DNA of 64,000 nt from Fidelibacterota bacterium. Lineage in GTDB: Bacteria; Marinisomatota; Marinisomatia; SCGC-AAA003-L08; GCA-002719095. The notes beneath the pieces were generated by a model. The model worked only from the letters and a program-made list of their open reading frames with translations. It was not told the DNA's origin and searched no databases. This document shows, piece by piece, positions 46,124 to 55,619 of this stretch. The DNA lies in NCBI GenBank assembly GCA_002705575.1, contig PAHI01000023.1, forward strand, positions 1 to 64,000, read 5' to 3'. The first letter of the stretch is position 1. Every line of letters begins with the position of its first letter. The position numbers and the translations under genes are program-made.

Positions 46124-47330
46124 TTAATCTCAATCTTCGCCCTAAAGAAGAAGCAATAAAAAAAAGGGAACAGCTTAGAAAAGTCGATAAAATTAAAAGC
46201 CCAAATAAATGTAAGGCATAATAAAAGTCTATACTACCTGTTAAATTAGAAATCAAATAAACATCTGATGTAATCTGGAAAAATTGATATTTATTTTGAA
46301 TCAAAACAACAAAAATAGCTAACAAGAATCCAATAAAAAAAGATATCAAAGATGACATCATAGCAATCATTAAAAATATTAAAAATATATTCGAAAAACT
46401 CATTCCCATTAACATTAAAAGCTTTATCTGGTTTTTTTTAGACTCTACAATCAGAGAAGAAGAAGAGACAATATTCAGCAAACATATTAGTATTAAAAAA
46501 AATACTATTAGAAAAATTGAATCAAATATATCATCTAAAGACTTATAAAGACCGGCGTACCTATCGTCGGAGGTTATGATTTGAAAATCATCACCAAACT
46601 CATTTAACAGCTTTTTTTTAACTAAAATTTGATTACTTCTATCTATTAAATTAAATTTAATTAAACTAACATTCAAATGGCCGAAAAGGTGCTTGTAAGA
46701 AACAGTATCTAGCTGGATAAAATGATTATCTAAGTCATTTATGCCAAAAGAAAAGGTATTTATAATTTTAGGATTTATGATTTTTCCAATAACTGGCCTT
46801 GAAGGATTAAAAGAATCAATATTAAATAAAAACACAGAATCTCCTATTGAAACATTTAAATTCTGACCAATATTCTTACCTAGAATAATTTGATTAGACG
46901 AGCTTAAAAACACATCCCGTAAACTAAAAAAATTTTCAAATGAATTCTTTTCACCTTTTATTATAGAAGAGGCAATAACTCCTTCAGCATAATCTCCAGC
47001 TCTTGCAACTGCATAACTTCTAGATTGAAATTGATAATCATAGGATAAATTCTGAGACTTTAAAAATCTTGCAATATTATTTGATACATCTAATTCTATA
47101 GGTGAATTATTTTTTTTTGAAATTTCTATATGTCCGTCTAACTCAACAAACTTTGACTTTAAATTTTTTTTATAGCCATTACCTAAAGATTCTATTATGA
47201 TTATAGAAAAAATACTCGAAGCCAATCCAAATACTGCTAAAAAAAAAGTCTTTCTTACAAAACCTAAAGTAGCATTAGAATCTTTATGAAATATAAATCT
47301 AATAACAATCTTTAAAAGCAGCTTAATCAA
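46116..47330 (-). CDS. FtsX-fold permease, LolC/LolE-like (first)
   Basis: A 404-residue type VII permease: N-terminal helix (KTFFLAVFGLASSIFSIIIIESLGNGYKKNL), a periplasmic part and three further helices, with NIVSSSSLIVESKKNQIKLLMLMGMSFSNIFLIFLMIA as the FtsX coupling region typical of LolC/E. The start is TTG at 47330, two bases past the lysS stop and without a good ribosome site, so translation is probably coupled to lysS. It leads the two permeases and lolD. Confidence 0.8.
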   Translation of the reverse strand: MIKLLLKIVIRFIFHKDSNATLGFVRKTFFLAVFGLASSIFSIIIIESLGNGYKKNLKSKFVELDGHIEISKKNNSPIELDVSNNIARFLKSQNLSYDYQFQSRSYAVARAGDYAEGVIASSIIKGEKNSFENFFSLRDVFLSSSNQIILGKNIGQNLNVSIGDSVFLFNIDSFNPSRPVIGKIINPKIINTFSFGINDLDNHFIQLDTVSYKHLFGHLNVSLIKFNLIDRSNQILVKKKLLNEFGDDFQIITSDDRYAGLYKSLDDIFDSIFLIVFFLILICLLNIVSSSSLIVESKKNQIKLLMLMGMSFSNIFLIFLMIAMMSSLISFFIGFLLAIFVVLIQNKYQFFQITSDVYLISNLTGSIDFYYALHLFGLLILSTFLSCSLFFIASSLGRRLRLNV

Positions 47331-47332
47331 TT

Positions 47333-48823
47333 TTATATATTTCGCATCGATGGAAAAAATATTACATCTTTTATACTAGATTGCTCTAAAAAAAACATAA
47401 CAAGCCTATCAATCCCGATTCCTACACCACCAGTAGGTGGCATTCCTGCCTCTAAAGCCTCGATAAAATCTTGATCTAAAACTTGAGCTTCATCATCTCC
47501 TTTATTTGATAGATCTTGTTGAGAGATGAGTCTTGATTTCTGCTCAAAAGGATCGTTTAACTCTGAAAATGAATTTGCTATTTCAACACCAGATATAAAT
47601 AGTTCAAATCTTTCTACATAATTCTGACTTTCATCATTCCTTTTAAATCTGGCTAAAGGAGAAATTTCTACAGGATAATCAATAACAAAAGTAGGATGAA
47701 TTAATTCTGGCTCAACAATTTGAGAAAACACCTTTTCGATAATTTTACCTCTACTCTTGTGTTTATCAATATCAATATTATTTTTACTTGCAATCTCGAT
47801 TAGTTTTTTAAGATCTAATTCGATAATATTTACTCCTAAGAATTCAACAAACAAATCTTTCATAGAAATAACATTAAATTTTTTAGATATATCGATCTCA
47901 TATCCATTGAATGAAAATTTATTTTTATTAAGATTAGATGATATTTTTTTAAACATAGACTCAGTTATCTCTATCATGTCATTTAAATCAGAATACGCTT
48001 GATAAAATTCAAGCATCGTAAATTCAGGATTATGATTTCTATCCATACCTTCGTTTCTGAAATTCTTACCAATTTCATAAACTTTATCTATACCTCCAAT
48101 AATCAAACGCTTTAAATATAACTCACTGGCAATTCTAAGATATAATTTCTGATCTAACGTATTATGAAAAGTCGTAAAAGGTCTCGCATTAGCGCCTCCG
48201 TAAATTGGCTGAAGAACAGGAGTATCAACTTCTAAAAAATTTCTAGAATCAAGAAATTTTCTAATAGAAGCAATTATGCTAGACCTTAGCCTGAAAACTT
48301 CTTTTATGCTTGGGTTTGTAATTAAGTCTAAATGTCTTTTTCTATACCTTTGCTCTTTGTCTTCAAATGAAAAAAATGTCTTACCATCTTTTTCTTTCAA
48401 GTTTGGCAATGGTCGTATATTTTTAGCTAAAATAAATAAATCTTCAGCATTTACTGATATCTCTTTAGTCTTAGTATAAAAAACAATACCTGAGATTCCA
48501 ACAATATCTCCAATATCTAAATTCCTTACTATAGAATCATATACATTTTCAGGCAATCTATCTGACTTAGTGTAAATCTGTATTTTATTTTTAGAACCCT
48601 GTATATGAACAAATGAAGCTTTTCCCATTTTTCTTAATGAAACTATCCTACCTGCAATTTTAATATCTTTACCAAGATACTTATTTTGCTGTTCTAAAAT
48701 TTGGCCGATATTACATGTCTGTTTAAAATTATAAGGAAACGTTTCAATCTTAGATTTTTTTATTTTACCAAGCTTATCTAACCTTGCATTAATTAAATCA
48801 TTTAAATTTTTATTATCACTCAC
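47333..48823 (-). CDS. lysS: Lysyl-tRNA synthetase, class II
   Basis: A 496-residue enzyme. An OB-fold anticodon domain (about 60-165) precedes the class II catalytic core: motif 2 FRNEGMDRNHNPEFTMLEFY and motif 3 GVGIGIDRLVMFFLEQ; the RYRKRHLDLI and GGANARPFTT segments are typical of LysS. The GTG start at 48823 overlaps the prfB stop (GTGAGTGA) with GGAG seven bases upstream. The prfB-lysS order is the same as in E. coli. Confidence 0.96.
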   Translation of the reverse strand: MSDNKNLNDLINARLDKLGKIKKSKIETFPYNFKQTCNIGQILEQQNKYLGKDIKIAGRIVSLRKMGKASFVHIQGSKNKIQIYTKSDRLPENVYDSIVRNLDIGDIVGISGIVFYTKTKEISVNAEDLFILAKNIRPLPNLKEKDGKTFFSFEDKEQRYRKRHLDLITNPSIKEVFRLRSSIIASIRKFLDSRNFLEVDTPVLQPIYGGANARPFTTFHNTLDQKLYLRIASELYLKRLIIGGIDKVYEIGKNFRNEGMDRNHNPEFTMLEFYQAYSDLNDMIEITESMFKKISSNLNKNKFSFNGYEIDISKKFNVISMKDLFVEFLGVNIIELDLKKLIEIASKNNIDIDKHKSRGKIIEKVFSQIVEPELIHPTFVIDYPVEISPLARFKRNDESQNYVERFELFISGVEIANSFSELNDPFEQKSRLISQQDLSNKGDDEAQVLDQDFIEALEAGMPPTGGVGIGIDRLVMFFLEQSSIKDVIFFPSMRNI

Positions 48824-49920
48824 TATTTTTCTCCATATTATTAATTAAATAATCTTTAATAAAGTCATCTATATCTCCATCCATTACATTTCCAGTATTT
48901 GAAGTTTGAATATTTGTCCTATGATCTTTGACTAAATTATAAGGATGAAAAATATAAGACCTAATTTGACTACCCCATGCAATTTCTTTTTTATTATCTT
49001 TTAAGTCTTTAATTGTTGAATTTTGTTCTTCTAATGACTTTTGATATAATTTTGATTTAAGCATTTTTATTGCTGTATTTTTATTTTTAAGTTGACTTCT
49101 TTGACTTTGACATTGAACTGTAATTCCAGTAGGTATATGTTTAATTCTAACTGCAGAATCTGTTTTATTTACATGCTGGCCTCCTGCACCGCTTGCTCTA
49201 TATGTATCTATTCTTATATCTTTATCACTTATTTCTATATTATGCTCATCTTCAATTACAGGGCACACAAAAACAGATGCAAATGAAGTGTGTCTTTTTC
49301 CGTTACTGTCAAAAGGAGATATTCTGACAAGCCTATGAACACCTGTTTCAGACTTTAAATAGCCATAAGCAAAGTCTCCTTTAACTTCAATGCTAACATC
49401 CTTTATTCCCGCATCCTCGCATTGCTGATAATCTAAAATCTCATATTTAAAACTCTTTCGCTCAATCCACCTAAAATACATTCTAAATAGCATTTCTGCC
49501 CAATCTTGTGATTCTGTTCCTCCAGCTCCTGGATGTATAGATATTATAGCATTACTACTATCGTCTTTATTATTAAGAATACTTCTTATTTCAAAATTAT
49601 CTACCATTAAACAAAATTCACTTAAAATATCTAAATAATCTTGATCAATGATATCATCTTCAATAAGCTCAATACATATATTAAGCTCTTGATGTTTATA
49701 ATCTAATGCGATTAATAAGTCTGACTTTTGCCTTAATTGACTTATTTTTTTTAAAGTTTTTTTAGCTTCTGAAGAATTGTCCCAAAATCCTTGACAGGAA
49801 GTTTTTAATTCTAGTTCATCTATTTGTCTTTTTATGGAAGCAGAGTCAAAGATGCCCCCTTATAGATAAATATCTATTAATAACATTCTTAGAATTTTCT
49901 TTATATTGATTACAGTCCAT
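48816..49920 (-). CDS. prfB: Peptide chain release factor 2 with programmed +1 frameshift
   Basis: The full gene spans two frames. Frame 0 starts at ATG 49918-49920 and reads 24 codons (MDCNQYKENSK... to RGHL) to an in-frame TGA (49846-49848). A +1 shift there continues as DSASIKRQIDELELK through the rest, giving about 367 residues, close to E. coli RF2. The release domain has SPF (UGA/UAA recognition) in VRISPFDSNG and GGQ in SGAGGQHVNKTDS. Without the shift only the last 263 residues would look like an open frame. FolP lies 26 bases upstream and lysS overlaps the end. Confidence 0.97.
49845..49860 (-). promoter_or_regulatory. prfB: RF2 autoregulatory +1 frameshift site
   Basis: On the minus strand the sequence is AGGGGG-CAT-CTT-TGA-C: an internal Shine-Dalgarno (49855-49860), three bases, then the slippery CTT (49849-49851) and TGA followed by C (49845). 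The same arrangement controls E. coli prfB: when RF2 is scarce, the slow TGA lets the ribosome shift +1 and make more RF2. Codon 25 here, 26 in E. coli. Confidence 0.97.
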
Positions 49921-49946
49921 ATAAAACACATTTACTATACATTAAA

Positions 49947-50747
49947 TTAACTCTTAATATAGTTACGTAAAACATTAATTCCTCTACGGGTTTCCAAAAC
50001 ATCATGAACTCTTAGAATATCTGCCCCGTTAAGATAAGATATACTGTTCATAACAACCGACTCTAAGAGCCTATTATTTGCAGAAATTGTATTTTCGATA
50101 CTTAAAAATGATTTTCTAGATAGACCTATTAGAACTTTGTAACCTAATTTTTTTATTCTATGAATATTTTTAATTATCAAATAATTATCAAGTGCTCCCT
50201 TAGCAAATCCTATCCCTGGATCAAGAATAATATTTTTGTCTAAAATACCAAACTTTTTAGCCTCAGCTACTCTTTCGTCAAAGAAAGAAAGGATATTATC
50301 AATCAAAGAATCATACTTAATATATTTCTGCATGTCAACAGGGGTTCCTCTCATATGCATTAAAACAATTGGAATATTATAATTAGATACTAATTCAAAC
50401 ATTCCCTTTTTATATCTTCCTGCAAAAATATCATTAACCATTTTATACCCATTTTCAATCGCATATTCAGCAACCTTTGGCTTATATGTATCAATGGAAA
50501 ATATTTTAGAATTACAATTTTTTTTAACTATATCATCAATAGTGGCAATTCTATCAATTTCCTGTTCAAAAGAAATAGGCTTAGATGCTGGTCTTGAAGA
50601 TTCGCCTCCAACATCAATTATATCTGAATCAGATATATGATCGAATGATTTTTTTACTAATTCATAATTTCGGAGCCTATCAATATCTCCATCATAAAAG
50701 GAGTCCGGGGTAAGATTCAGGATTCCCATTATTTGAACCTTTTTCAT
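49947..50747 (-). CDS. folP: Dihydropteroate synthase
   Basis: A 266-residue TIM-barrel enzyme joining p-aminobenzoate to the pterin diphosphate in folate synthesis. IMGILNLTPDSFYDGD is the first signature, IDVGGESSRPASKPI the second, followed by ISIDTYKP-type and MHMRGTP motifs, DPGIGFAKG and GLSRKSF. ATG at 50747, 20 bases past the ftsH stop. tilS-hpt-ftsH-folP is a widely conserved order. Confidence 0.95.
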   Translation of the reverse strand: MKKVQIMGILNLTPDSFYDGDIDRLRNYELVKKSFDHISDSDIIDVGGESSRPASKPISFEQEIDRIATIDDIVKKNCNSKIFSIDTYKPKVAEYAIENGYKMVNDIFAGRYKKGMFELVSNYNIPIVLMHMRGTPVDMQKYIKYDSLIDNILSFFDERVAEAKKFGILDKNIILDPGIGFAKGALDNYLIIKNIHRIKKLGYKVLIGLSRKSFLSIENTISANNRLLESVVMNSISYLNGADILRVHDVLETRRGINVLRNYIKS

Positions 50748-50767
50748 ATCTTTTACAAAATTATAAT

Positions 50768-52657
50768 CTATTTTTGCTCTGACGACCTTCTTTTACGCTT
50801 AGTCGATTTCAGAGAATCTGATTCTGCTGTGGTTGAAAAATCACCTTGTTCAATAATTTGTTTCATTTCATCACCTGTTATCGTCTCTTTTTCAAGTAAT
50901 GCTTTAGCGATATTATGAAGATCTTTTAAATTTTCTTTTAAAATACAATCAGCATTTTTTTCTGCTTTCTTTATAAAATTTGTAACCTCTTTATCAATTA
51001 AAGATGAAAGGTCATCGCTATAATCTCGACCGTAAGATATCTCTCTACCTAAAAAAACATCATCTGAACCTGTTTTGAAATACATAGGGCCTATACTATC
51101 GCTCATTCCCCATTGAGTAACCATATTTTTAGCCAAATTTGTTGCAACAGATATATCATTGCTAGCACCAGTAGTAGTATCATTAAAAATTAACTTTTCA
51201 GCAGACCTTCCACCCATGAGAATATCAAGCCTTCCCATCAAATAGCCTTTAGAGTAGTTGTGCTTATCTTCACTTGGAAGCTGAGCTGTTAAACCTAAGG
51301 CTCTTCCTCTTGGTATAATAGTGACTTTATGAACTGGGTCAGAATTTTTAGTATATTCCGCAACTAAAGCATGCCCCGCCTCATGATATGCTGTAATTTT
51401 TCTTTCATGCTCAGGCATTATCATACTTTTTCTTTCAACCCCCATCATTATTTTATCTTTAGCTTCGTCGAAATCAATCATTGATACTTTCTTTCTATTT
51501 TTTCTAGCAGCGTGTAAAGCTGCCTCATTTACTAAATTCTCTAAATCTGCACCAACTAAACCAGGGGTACTTTTAGCGACAACCCCTAAATCAACAGTTT
51601 TATCAATAGGAATTTTTTTTGAATGAATCTTTAAAATACCTTCGCGACCTTTCATATCAGGTACATCTACAATAATTTGACGATCAAATCTACCAGGTCT
51701 AAGCAAAGCTTTATCTAAAACATCTGGTCGATTAGTTGCTGCAAGCAATATAACATTTTCATCAGTACCAAACCCATCCATTTCAACTAATATTTGATTT
51801 AAAGTTTGTTCTCTCTCATCATGCCCCCCTCCTAAGCCTGCACCTCTATGTCTTCCAACAGCATCTATTTCATCTATAAAAATAATACTTGGAGAATTTC
51901 TCTTTGCCTGAGAAAACAAATCTCTAACCCTGCTAGCGCCTATACCTACAAACATTTCCACAAATTCAGCGCCACTTATACTAAAAAATGGCACACCGGC
52001 TTCACCAGAAACAGCTTTAGCAAGAAGTGTTTTACCAGTGCCTGGAGAACCAAGCAATAAAGCACCTTTGGGAATTTTGGCTCCAATCTTATTATACTTT
52101 CGTGGATTTTTTAAAAAACCTACAATCTCTTGAAGCTCAAACTTAGCCTCATCACATCCTGCGACATTATCAAAAGTTGTAATAGGCTTATCAGCAGAAA
52201 CTATTCGAGCCTTACTCTTTGCAAAATTAAATATACCTGATTGACCACCTCCCCCTTGCATTCTTCTCATTATAAAAAACCAGAAGAATATTATTAAAAG
52301 CCAAGGAGCAAAACTCATAAAATAATCAAAAAATCCTGGAGTTCTAGGCTTAAAAGTAAGTATGTTAACCATCCTATCTTCATACTTAGTTATATCAGGC
52401 AATGTTATGGAAAACCTTTGTCCATCTTTAGTCTCTCCTAGACAATCAGACTCTTCTGTACCTGTGCAAACTATTTCTTTAATATTATTGCTTTCTAGCT
52501 GAGAATTGAACTGCCTAAAATCATATTTTTTAACTGAACTTTCATTTACAAATACGTTCATAATTGAAACTATAACGACAACCAATAACATCCAAAGAAG
52601 AAAATTATTTTTATTATTAAAATCAATACCTTTTATCTTTTTTTTATTTTTTTTCAT
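50768..52657 (-). CDS. ftsH: ATP-dependent zinc metalloprotease FtsH
   Basis: A 629-residue membrane protease. Two N-terminal helices (about 17-35 and 113-130) flank a periplasmic domain; the AAA+ module has Walker A GSPGTGKT (203-210), Walker [13 protein letters not shown] and the second region of homology [20 protein letters not shown]; the protease has HEAGH at 425-429 and a downstream Asp ligand in the [10 protein letters not shown] region. It degrades membrane and some soluble proteins. The C-terminus is basic ([12 protein letters not shown]). ATG at 52657. Confidence 0.97.
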   Translation of the reverse strand: MKKNKKKIKGIDFNNKNNFLLWMLLVVVIVSIMNVFVNESSVKKYDFRQFNSQLESNNIKEIVCTGTEESDCLGETKDGQRFSITLPDITKYEDRMVNILTFKPRTPGFFDYFMSFAPWLLIIFFWFFIMRRMQGGGGQSGIFNFAKSKARIVSADKPITTFDNVAGCDEAKFELQEIVGFLKNPRKYNKIGAKIPKGALLLGSPGTGKTLLAKAVSGEAGVPFFSISGAEFVEMFVGIGASRVRDLFSQAKRNSPSIIFIDEIDAVGRHRGAGLGGGHDEREQTLNQILVEMDGFGTDENVILLAATNRPDVLDKALLRPGRFDRQIIVDVPDMKGREGILKIHSKKIPIDKTVDLGVVAKSTPGLVGADLENLVNEAALHAARKNRKKVSMIDFDEAKDKIMMGVERKSMIMPEHERKITAYHEAGHALVAEYTKNSDPVHKVTIIPRGRALGLTAQLPSEDKHNYSKGYLMGRLDILMGGRSAEKLIFNDTTTGASNDISVATNLAKNMVTQWGMSDSIGPMYFKTGSDDVFLGREISYGRDYSDDLSSLIDKEVTNFIKKAEKNADCILKENLKDLHNIAKALLEKETITGDEMKQIIEQGDFSTTAESDSLKSTKRKRRSSEQK

Positions 52658-52674
52658 AAGCTTCTCTAATAAAA

Positions 52675-53190
52675 TTAAACGACCTCGAAAACATCTTTTA
52701 AATTTCTATATCTTTCATCGTAATCTAAGCCGTATCCAACCACAAATTCATTTCTTAATTTATACCCATACCACAACAATTTATATTTTTTTTTATTTTC
52801 ATTTCTTAAAAAAAGTGTAGCCACTTTAATTGTTTTAGGGTTTCTTTTTTTAAAATCATCAATAACTTTTTTTATAGTCTTACCTGTATCAACTATATCT
52901 TCTAATATTAAAACATCTTTATTGAATAAATCTACTTTAGTGTCGTATTTATAATTGACTTTTCCACTAGATTTCTTCTTACCCATATAAGAAGAACATG
53001 ATATCGTGTCAAGTATAAAATCAAATGATATTCCATTAATAATATCCATCATAAAAAGCAAAGCACCGTTCATAATGCCTACCAAAACCAAATCTTTATC
53101 TTTATATTCACTATTAATTAAATCTACTAATTCTTTGTTTTTCTTAATTATATCGTTATGGTCTAAAAGTTTTTTCATATTAACTTTCAT
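52675..53190 (-). CDS. hpt: Hypoxanthine phosphoribosyltransferase
   Basis: A 171-residue purine salvage enzyme making IMP/GMP from hypoxanthine or guanine. The PRPP-binding motif is VLILEDIVDTGKT, the flexible loop region DTISCSSYMGKKKSSG, and FVVGYGLDYDERYRNL is the C-terminal base pocket. Full length. ATG at 53190; a second Met four codons in is possible. It lies between tilS and ftsH as in many bacteria. Confidence 0.95.
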   Translation of the reverse strand: MKVNMKKLLDHNDIIKKNKELVDLINSEYKDKDLVLVGIMNGALLFMMDIINGISFDFILDTISCSSYMGKKKSSGKVNYKYDTKVDLFNKDVLILEDIVDTGKTIKKVIDDFKKRNPKTIKVATLFLRNENKKKYKLLWYGYKLRNEFVVGYGLDYDERYRNLKDVFEVV

Positions 53191-53193
53191 TAA

Positions 53194-54537
53194 TTATTCA
53201 CTCCAATCAATTAGAATACTTCTATTTTCCCCAAGCAATAAATTATTTATAAACAATCCAGGAATCCAAAGAATAGATCCTTCTGAATTTTCTATAATAG
53301 GATAAGTATTTTTTTTAAACAACGGAATTTTATTATCAATAAAAATATCACTTACTTTCTTATGAAAGCCGTCACTTAATTCAACCTTATCTCCATAAAT
53401 CCATGAACGTAAATATACACCATTATCTATTATTTTTTTATCAATAAAACATTTTGATTTATCCATAGGGATATAATCTTCTTTATAAGTCAAAAAAATT
53501 CTGCCAATGCCCCATTTTACACTACAATCCTTTATTTGAATACGCTTACTATTCAAATTATCAATATCAACAGGATTATATAAAATAATAACACCTCTAT
53601 CTTTTTGAACATAATATTTATTTAGCAATTTAAATTTAGATCCAGCCTTTGATTTTAAAATAAAATTACGAAGCTGATTCCAAAATTTTTTATTTGCCTT
53701 ATAATTTTTTATACCTGTTATTTTTTTTAACAATGACTGAAAAAACAACTTAAAATACAAATTGTCATAAATATTAAACCATTCACAATCAACAACAGTA
53801 TATAAACTATTTTTTTCAACAATATATCTATCGATACTTATATCAATATCTTTCTTCGCTTGTTTAAACATCGCAATACTTTTTTTATGTATATTTTTAA
53901 TCTTATTAAATAAAAACTGATCTTTTTTTAAAAAGGGAATGATGCATTTTCTTACTTTGTTTCTTTTGAAAACATAATCATTGTTTGAGGGGTCACTAAA
54001 ATAGCTTACAGAGTTGTTTTTGACATATGCTTTGATGCTATTTTTATCAAATTTCAACAAAGGTCTTCTAATTTTCCCCAATTCAAATCTAATGCCAAGC
54101 ATTGATACAAAATCACTTCCATTAATAAAATTCATAGCAATAGTTTCTATTTGATCATCATAATGATGTGCAGTAAAAGTCAAATCTATATCATTCTCTT
54201 TTTCAATCAAAGATAGAAAATCGTACCTAATTAATCTAGCTTTTGACTCAAAATTTTCATGAGCATCAACATTTACGCTCTTAATATTTTTAAAAATAGT
54301 CTCTGGCAACGACATCATGTGAGCTTGGACATTATTGGAATAAGGGCTAGTGTTATAATTAACGTATGTCAAATATATATCGAGATTCAACTCAGATTTA
54401 AGTTTTAAAATTAAATTTAAAAGACAAGAACTATCCATTCCTCCTGAGTAGGATATCTGAATTTTAATTCTATCACTTGTTTCGAGATTTGATTCTATTC
54501 GGTATTTAGATACGACTTCTCTAACAGTATCTAACAT
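53194..54537 (-). CDS. tilS: tRNA(Ile)-lysidine synthase
   Basis: A 447-residue enzyme that converts C34 of tRNA-Ile2 to lysidine. The PP-loop is ISYSGGMDSSCLL (SGGMDS at 31-36). FTAHHYDDQIETIAMNFINGSD, ISMLGIR-like LGIRFEL and RRPLLKF follow the TilS core, with NKVRKCIIPFL as the family NxxR motif. A basic C-terminal domain completes it. ATG at 54537 directly follows the GAPDH-like gene stop region. Confidence 0.94.
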   Translation of the reverse strand: MLDTVREVVSKYRIESNLETSDRIKIQISYSGGMDSSCLLNLILKLKSELNLDIYLTYVNYNTSPYSNNVQAHMMSLPETIFKNIKSVNVDAHENFESKARLIRYDFLSLIEKENDIDLTFTAHHYDDQIETIAMNFINGSDFVSMLGIRFELGKIRRPLLKFDKNSIKAYVKNNSVSYFSDPSNNDYVFKRNKVRKCIIPFLKKDQFLFNKIKNIHKKSIAMFKQAKKDIDISIDRYIVEKNSLYTVVDCEWFNIYDNLYFKLFFQSLLKKITGIKNYKANKKFWNQLRNFILKSKAGSKFKLLNKYYVQKDRGVIILYNPVDIDNLNSKRIQIKDCSVKWGIGRIFLTYKEDYIPMDKSKCFIDKKIIDNGVYLRSWIYGDKVELSDGFHKKVSDIFIDNKIPLFKKNTYPIIENSEGSILWIPGLFINNLLLGENRSILIDWSE

Positions 54538-55605
54538 TTACACTTCGTCAAAAAAATATGGCCTCAAGCATTGAATTTTATCTTCATAGGAATTAGGATA
54601 AAGAAACCATTCAGTAATAGAAATAGAACTTAATAGCGAATTTCCATCCTGAGGGGTAAAACAAAATCCTGTGATTTCAGTTCCATTTTTAACATTTAAC
54701 GTAGGACGAGATATAACAGCCTGGTTCAAAATTCTACCAAAATGGCCATGATCTCTACCAAAAGAAAAAACTTCATTAGAAGTAATTTTATCTGTTATAG
54801 ACATTCTATCGTTAGCATTTATTTTATCTATTATTTTATTTAATGAAGTCGGCTCTTTAACCTTCAAATAAAACTGCAATATATGCATATACTGAGAATT
54901 GACCTTCATAGCTGATGAAAATAAATTCAATTTTTGACCTATAGTTTTAAAAAGTAAATGAGCATCTCTAGCATGATGAGTTCCAAATTCAGAATCCCCG
55001 TGAGAACCAACTGATGGACTTGGAATAAAGCCTTTTGTCTGACTGACGTCATTGGCTCTTCTTATCAAATTAAATCTACCTTCAACAAGATTGTCTGGGC
55101 TATCGTAAGTAGCCAAAGTTTGAACTATAGATGAAAGATTATGAGTATTGCATGAAACCACCTGAACAAACTTATCTTCTCCATAAGTTAAGGCTGAATC
55201 ATTAATGCCACGAGCATACATTTTTCCAAAACCAAATTCACTGCCCTGAGCAACAAAACCTAAAGTTTCATTAACAAATTTTTGGTAATACTTCTTTTTA
55301 TTTTCATGCCCAAATCCTTTAGGAGTGCAATCAATGACTACAGAAGCCCTTTTTATTGCTTCTTCTGTATCAAAAGAAGGCTTCATATCTAAATCAATAA
55401 AACCTTTAAATTTTTCTGCATGCGTAGTTAGCTTCGCGCCCCTAGAAAGAAGACTTTTAACCTTAGATCTGTCTGTTGTTAATGGTGTATTCTTATGGAA
55501 ACTAACTCCATCAATACCTAATTCTTCTTTCAAATTACAAAATAAACCAATAAGCGGCTCTCCAATTGTTCCTGTGCCAACAATATGAACTATTTTTTTA
55601 GACAT
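54538..55605 (-). CDS. Type II (archaeal-type) glyceraldehyde-3-phosphate dehydrogenase homologue
   Basis: A 355-residue Rossmann-fold dehydrogenase. HIVGTGTIGEPLIGLF is the NAD(P) loop; ASVVIDCTPKGFGHENKK and VVSCNTHNL, with the nucleophile Cys152, match archaeal GAPDH (VVSCNTTGL), and GTHHARDAHLLF (His210/His211) aligns with its PSHHGPD segment. IRRANDVSQTKGFIPSPSV fits too. It is unlike the type I GAPDH of most bacteria. Strong AAAGGAG site before ATG 55605. It may be a true GAPDH or a related phosphoester dehydrogenase. Its neighbour is a YbdK-type ligase. Confidence 0.78.
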   Translation of the reverse strand: MSKKIVHIVGTGTIGEPLIGLFCNLKEELGIDGVSFHKNTPLTTDRSKVKSLLSRGAKLTTHAEKFKGFIDLDMKPSFDTEEAIKRASVVIDCTPKGFGHENKKKYYQKFVNETLGFVAQGSEFGFGKMYARGINDSALTYGEDKFVQVVSCNTHNLSSIVQTLATYDSPDNLVEGRFNLIRRANDVSQTKGFIPSPSVGSHGDSEFGTHHARDAHLLFKTIGQKLNLFSSAMKVNSQYMHILQFYLKVKEPTSLNKIIDKINANDRMSITDKITSNEVFSFGRDHGHFGRILNQAVISRPTLNVKNGTEITGFCFTPQDGNSLLSSISITEWFLYPNSYEDKIQCLRPYFFDEV

Positions 55606-55619
55606 TCAATCTCCTTTAA

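Noticed and set aside
48816..49860. prfB as a truncated or frameshifted pseudogene
   Set aside because: The break is exactly at the classical CTT-TGA-C site with the internal AGGGGG; both sides are well-formed RF2 sequence, so it is programmed frameshifting.
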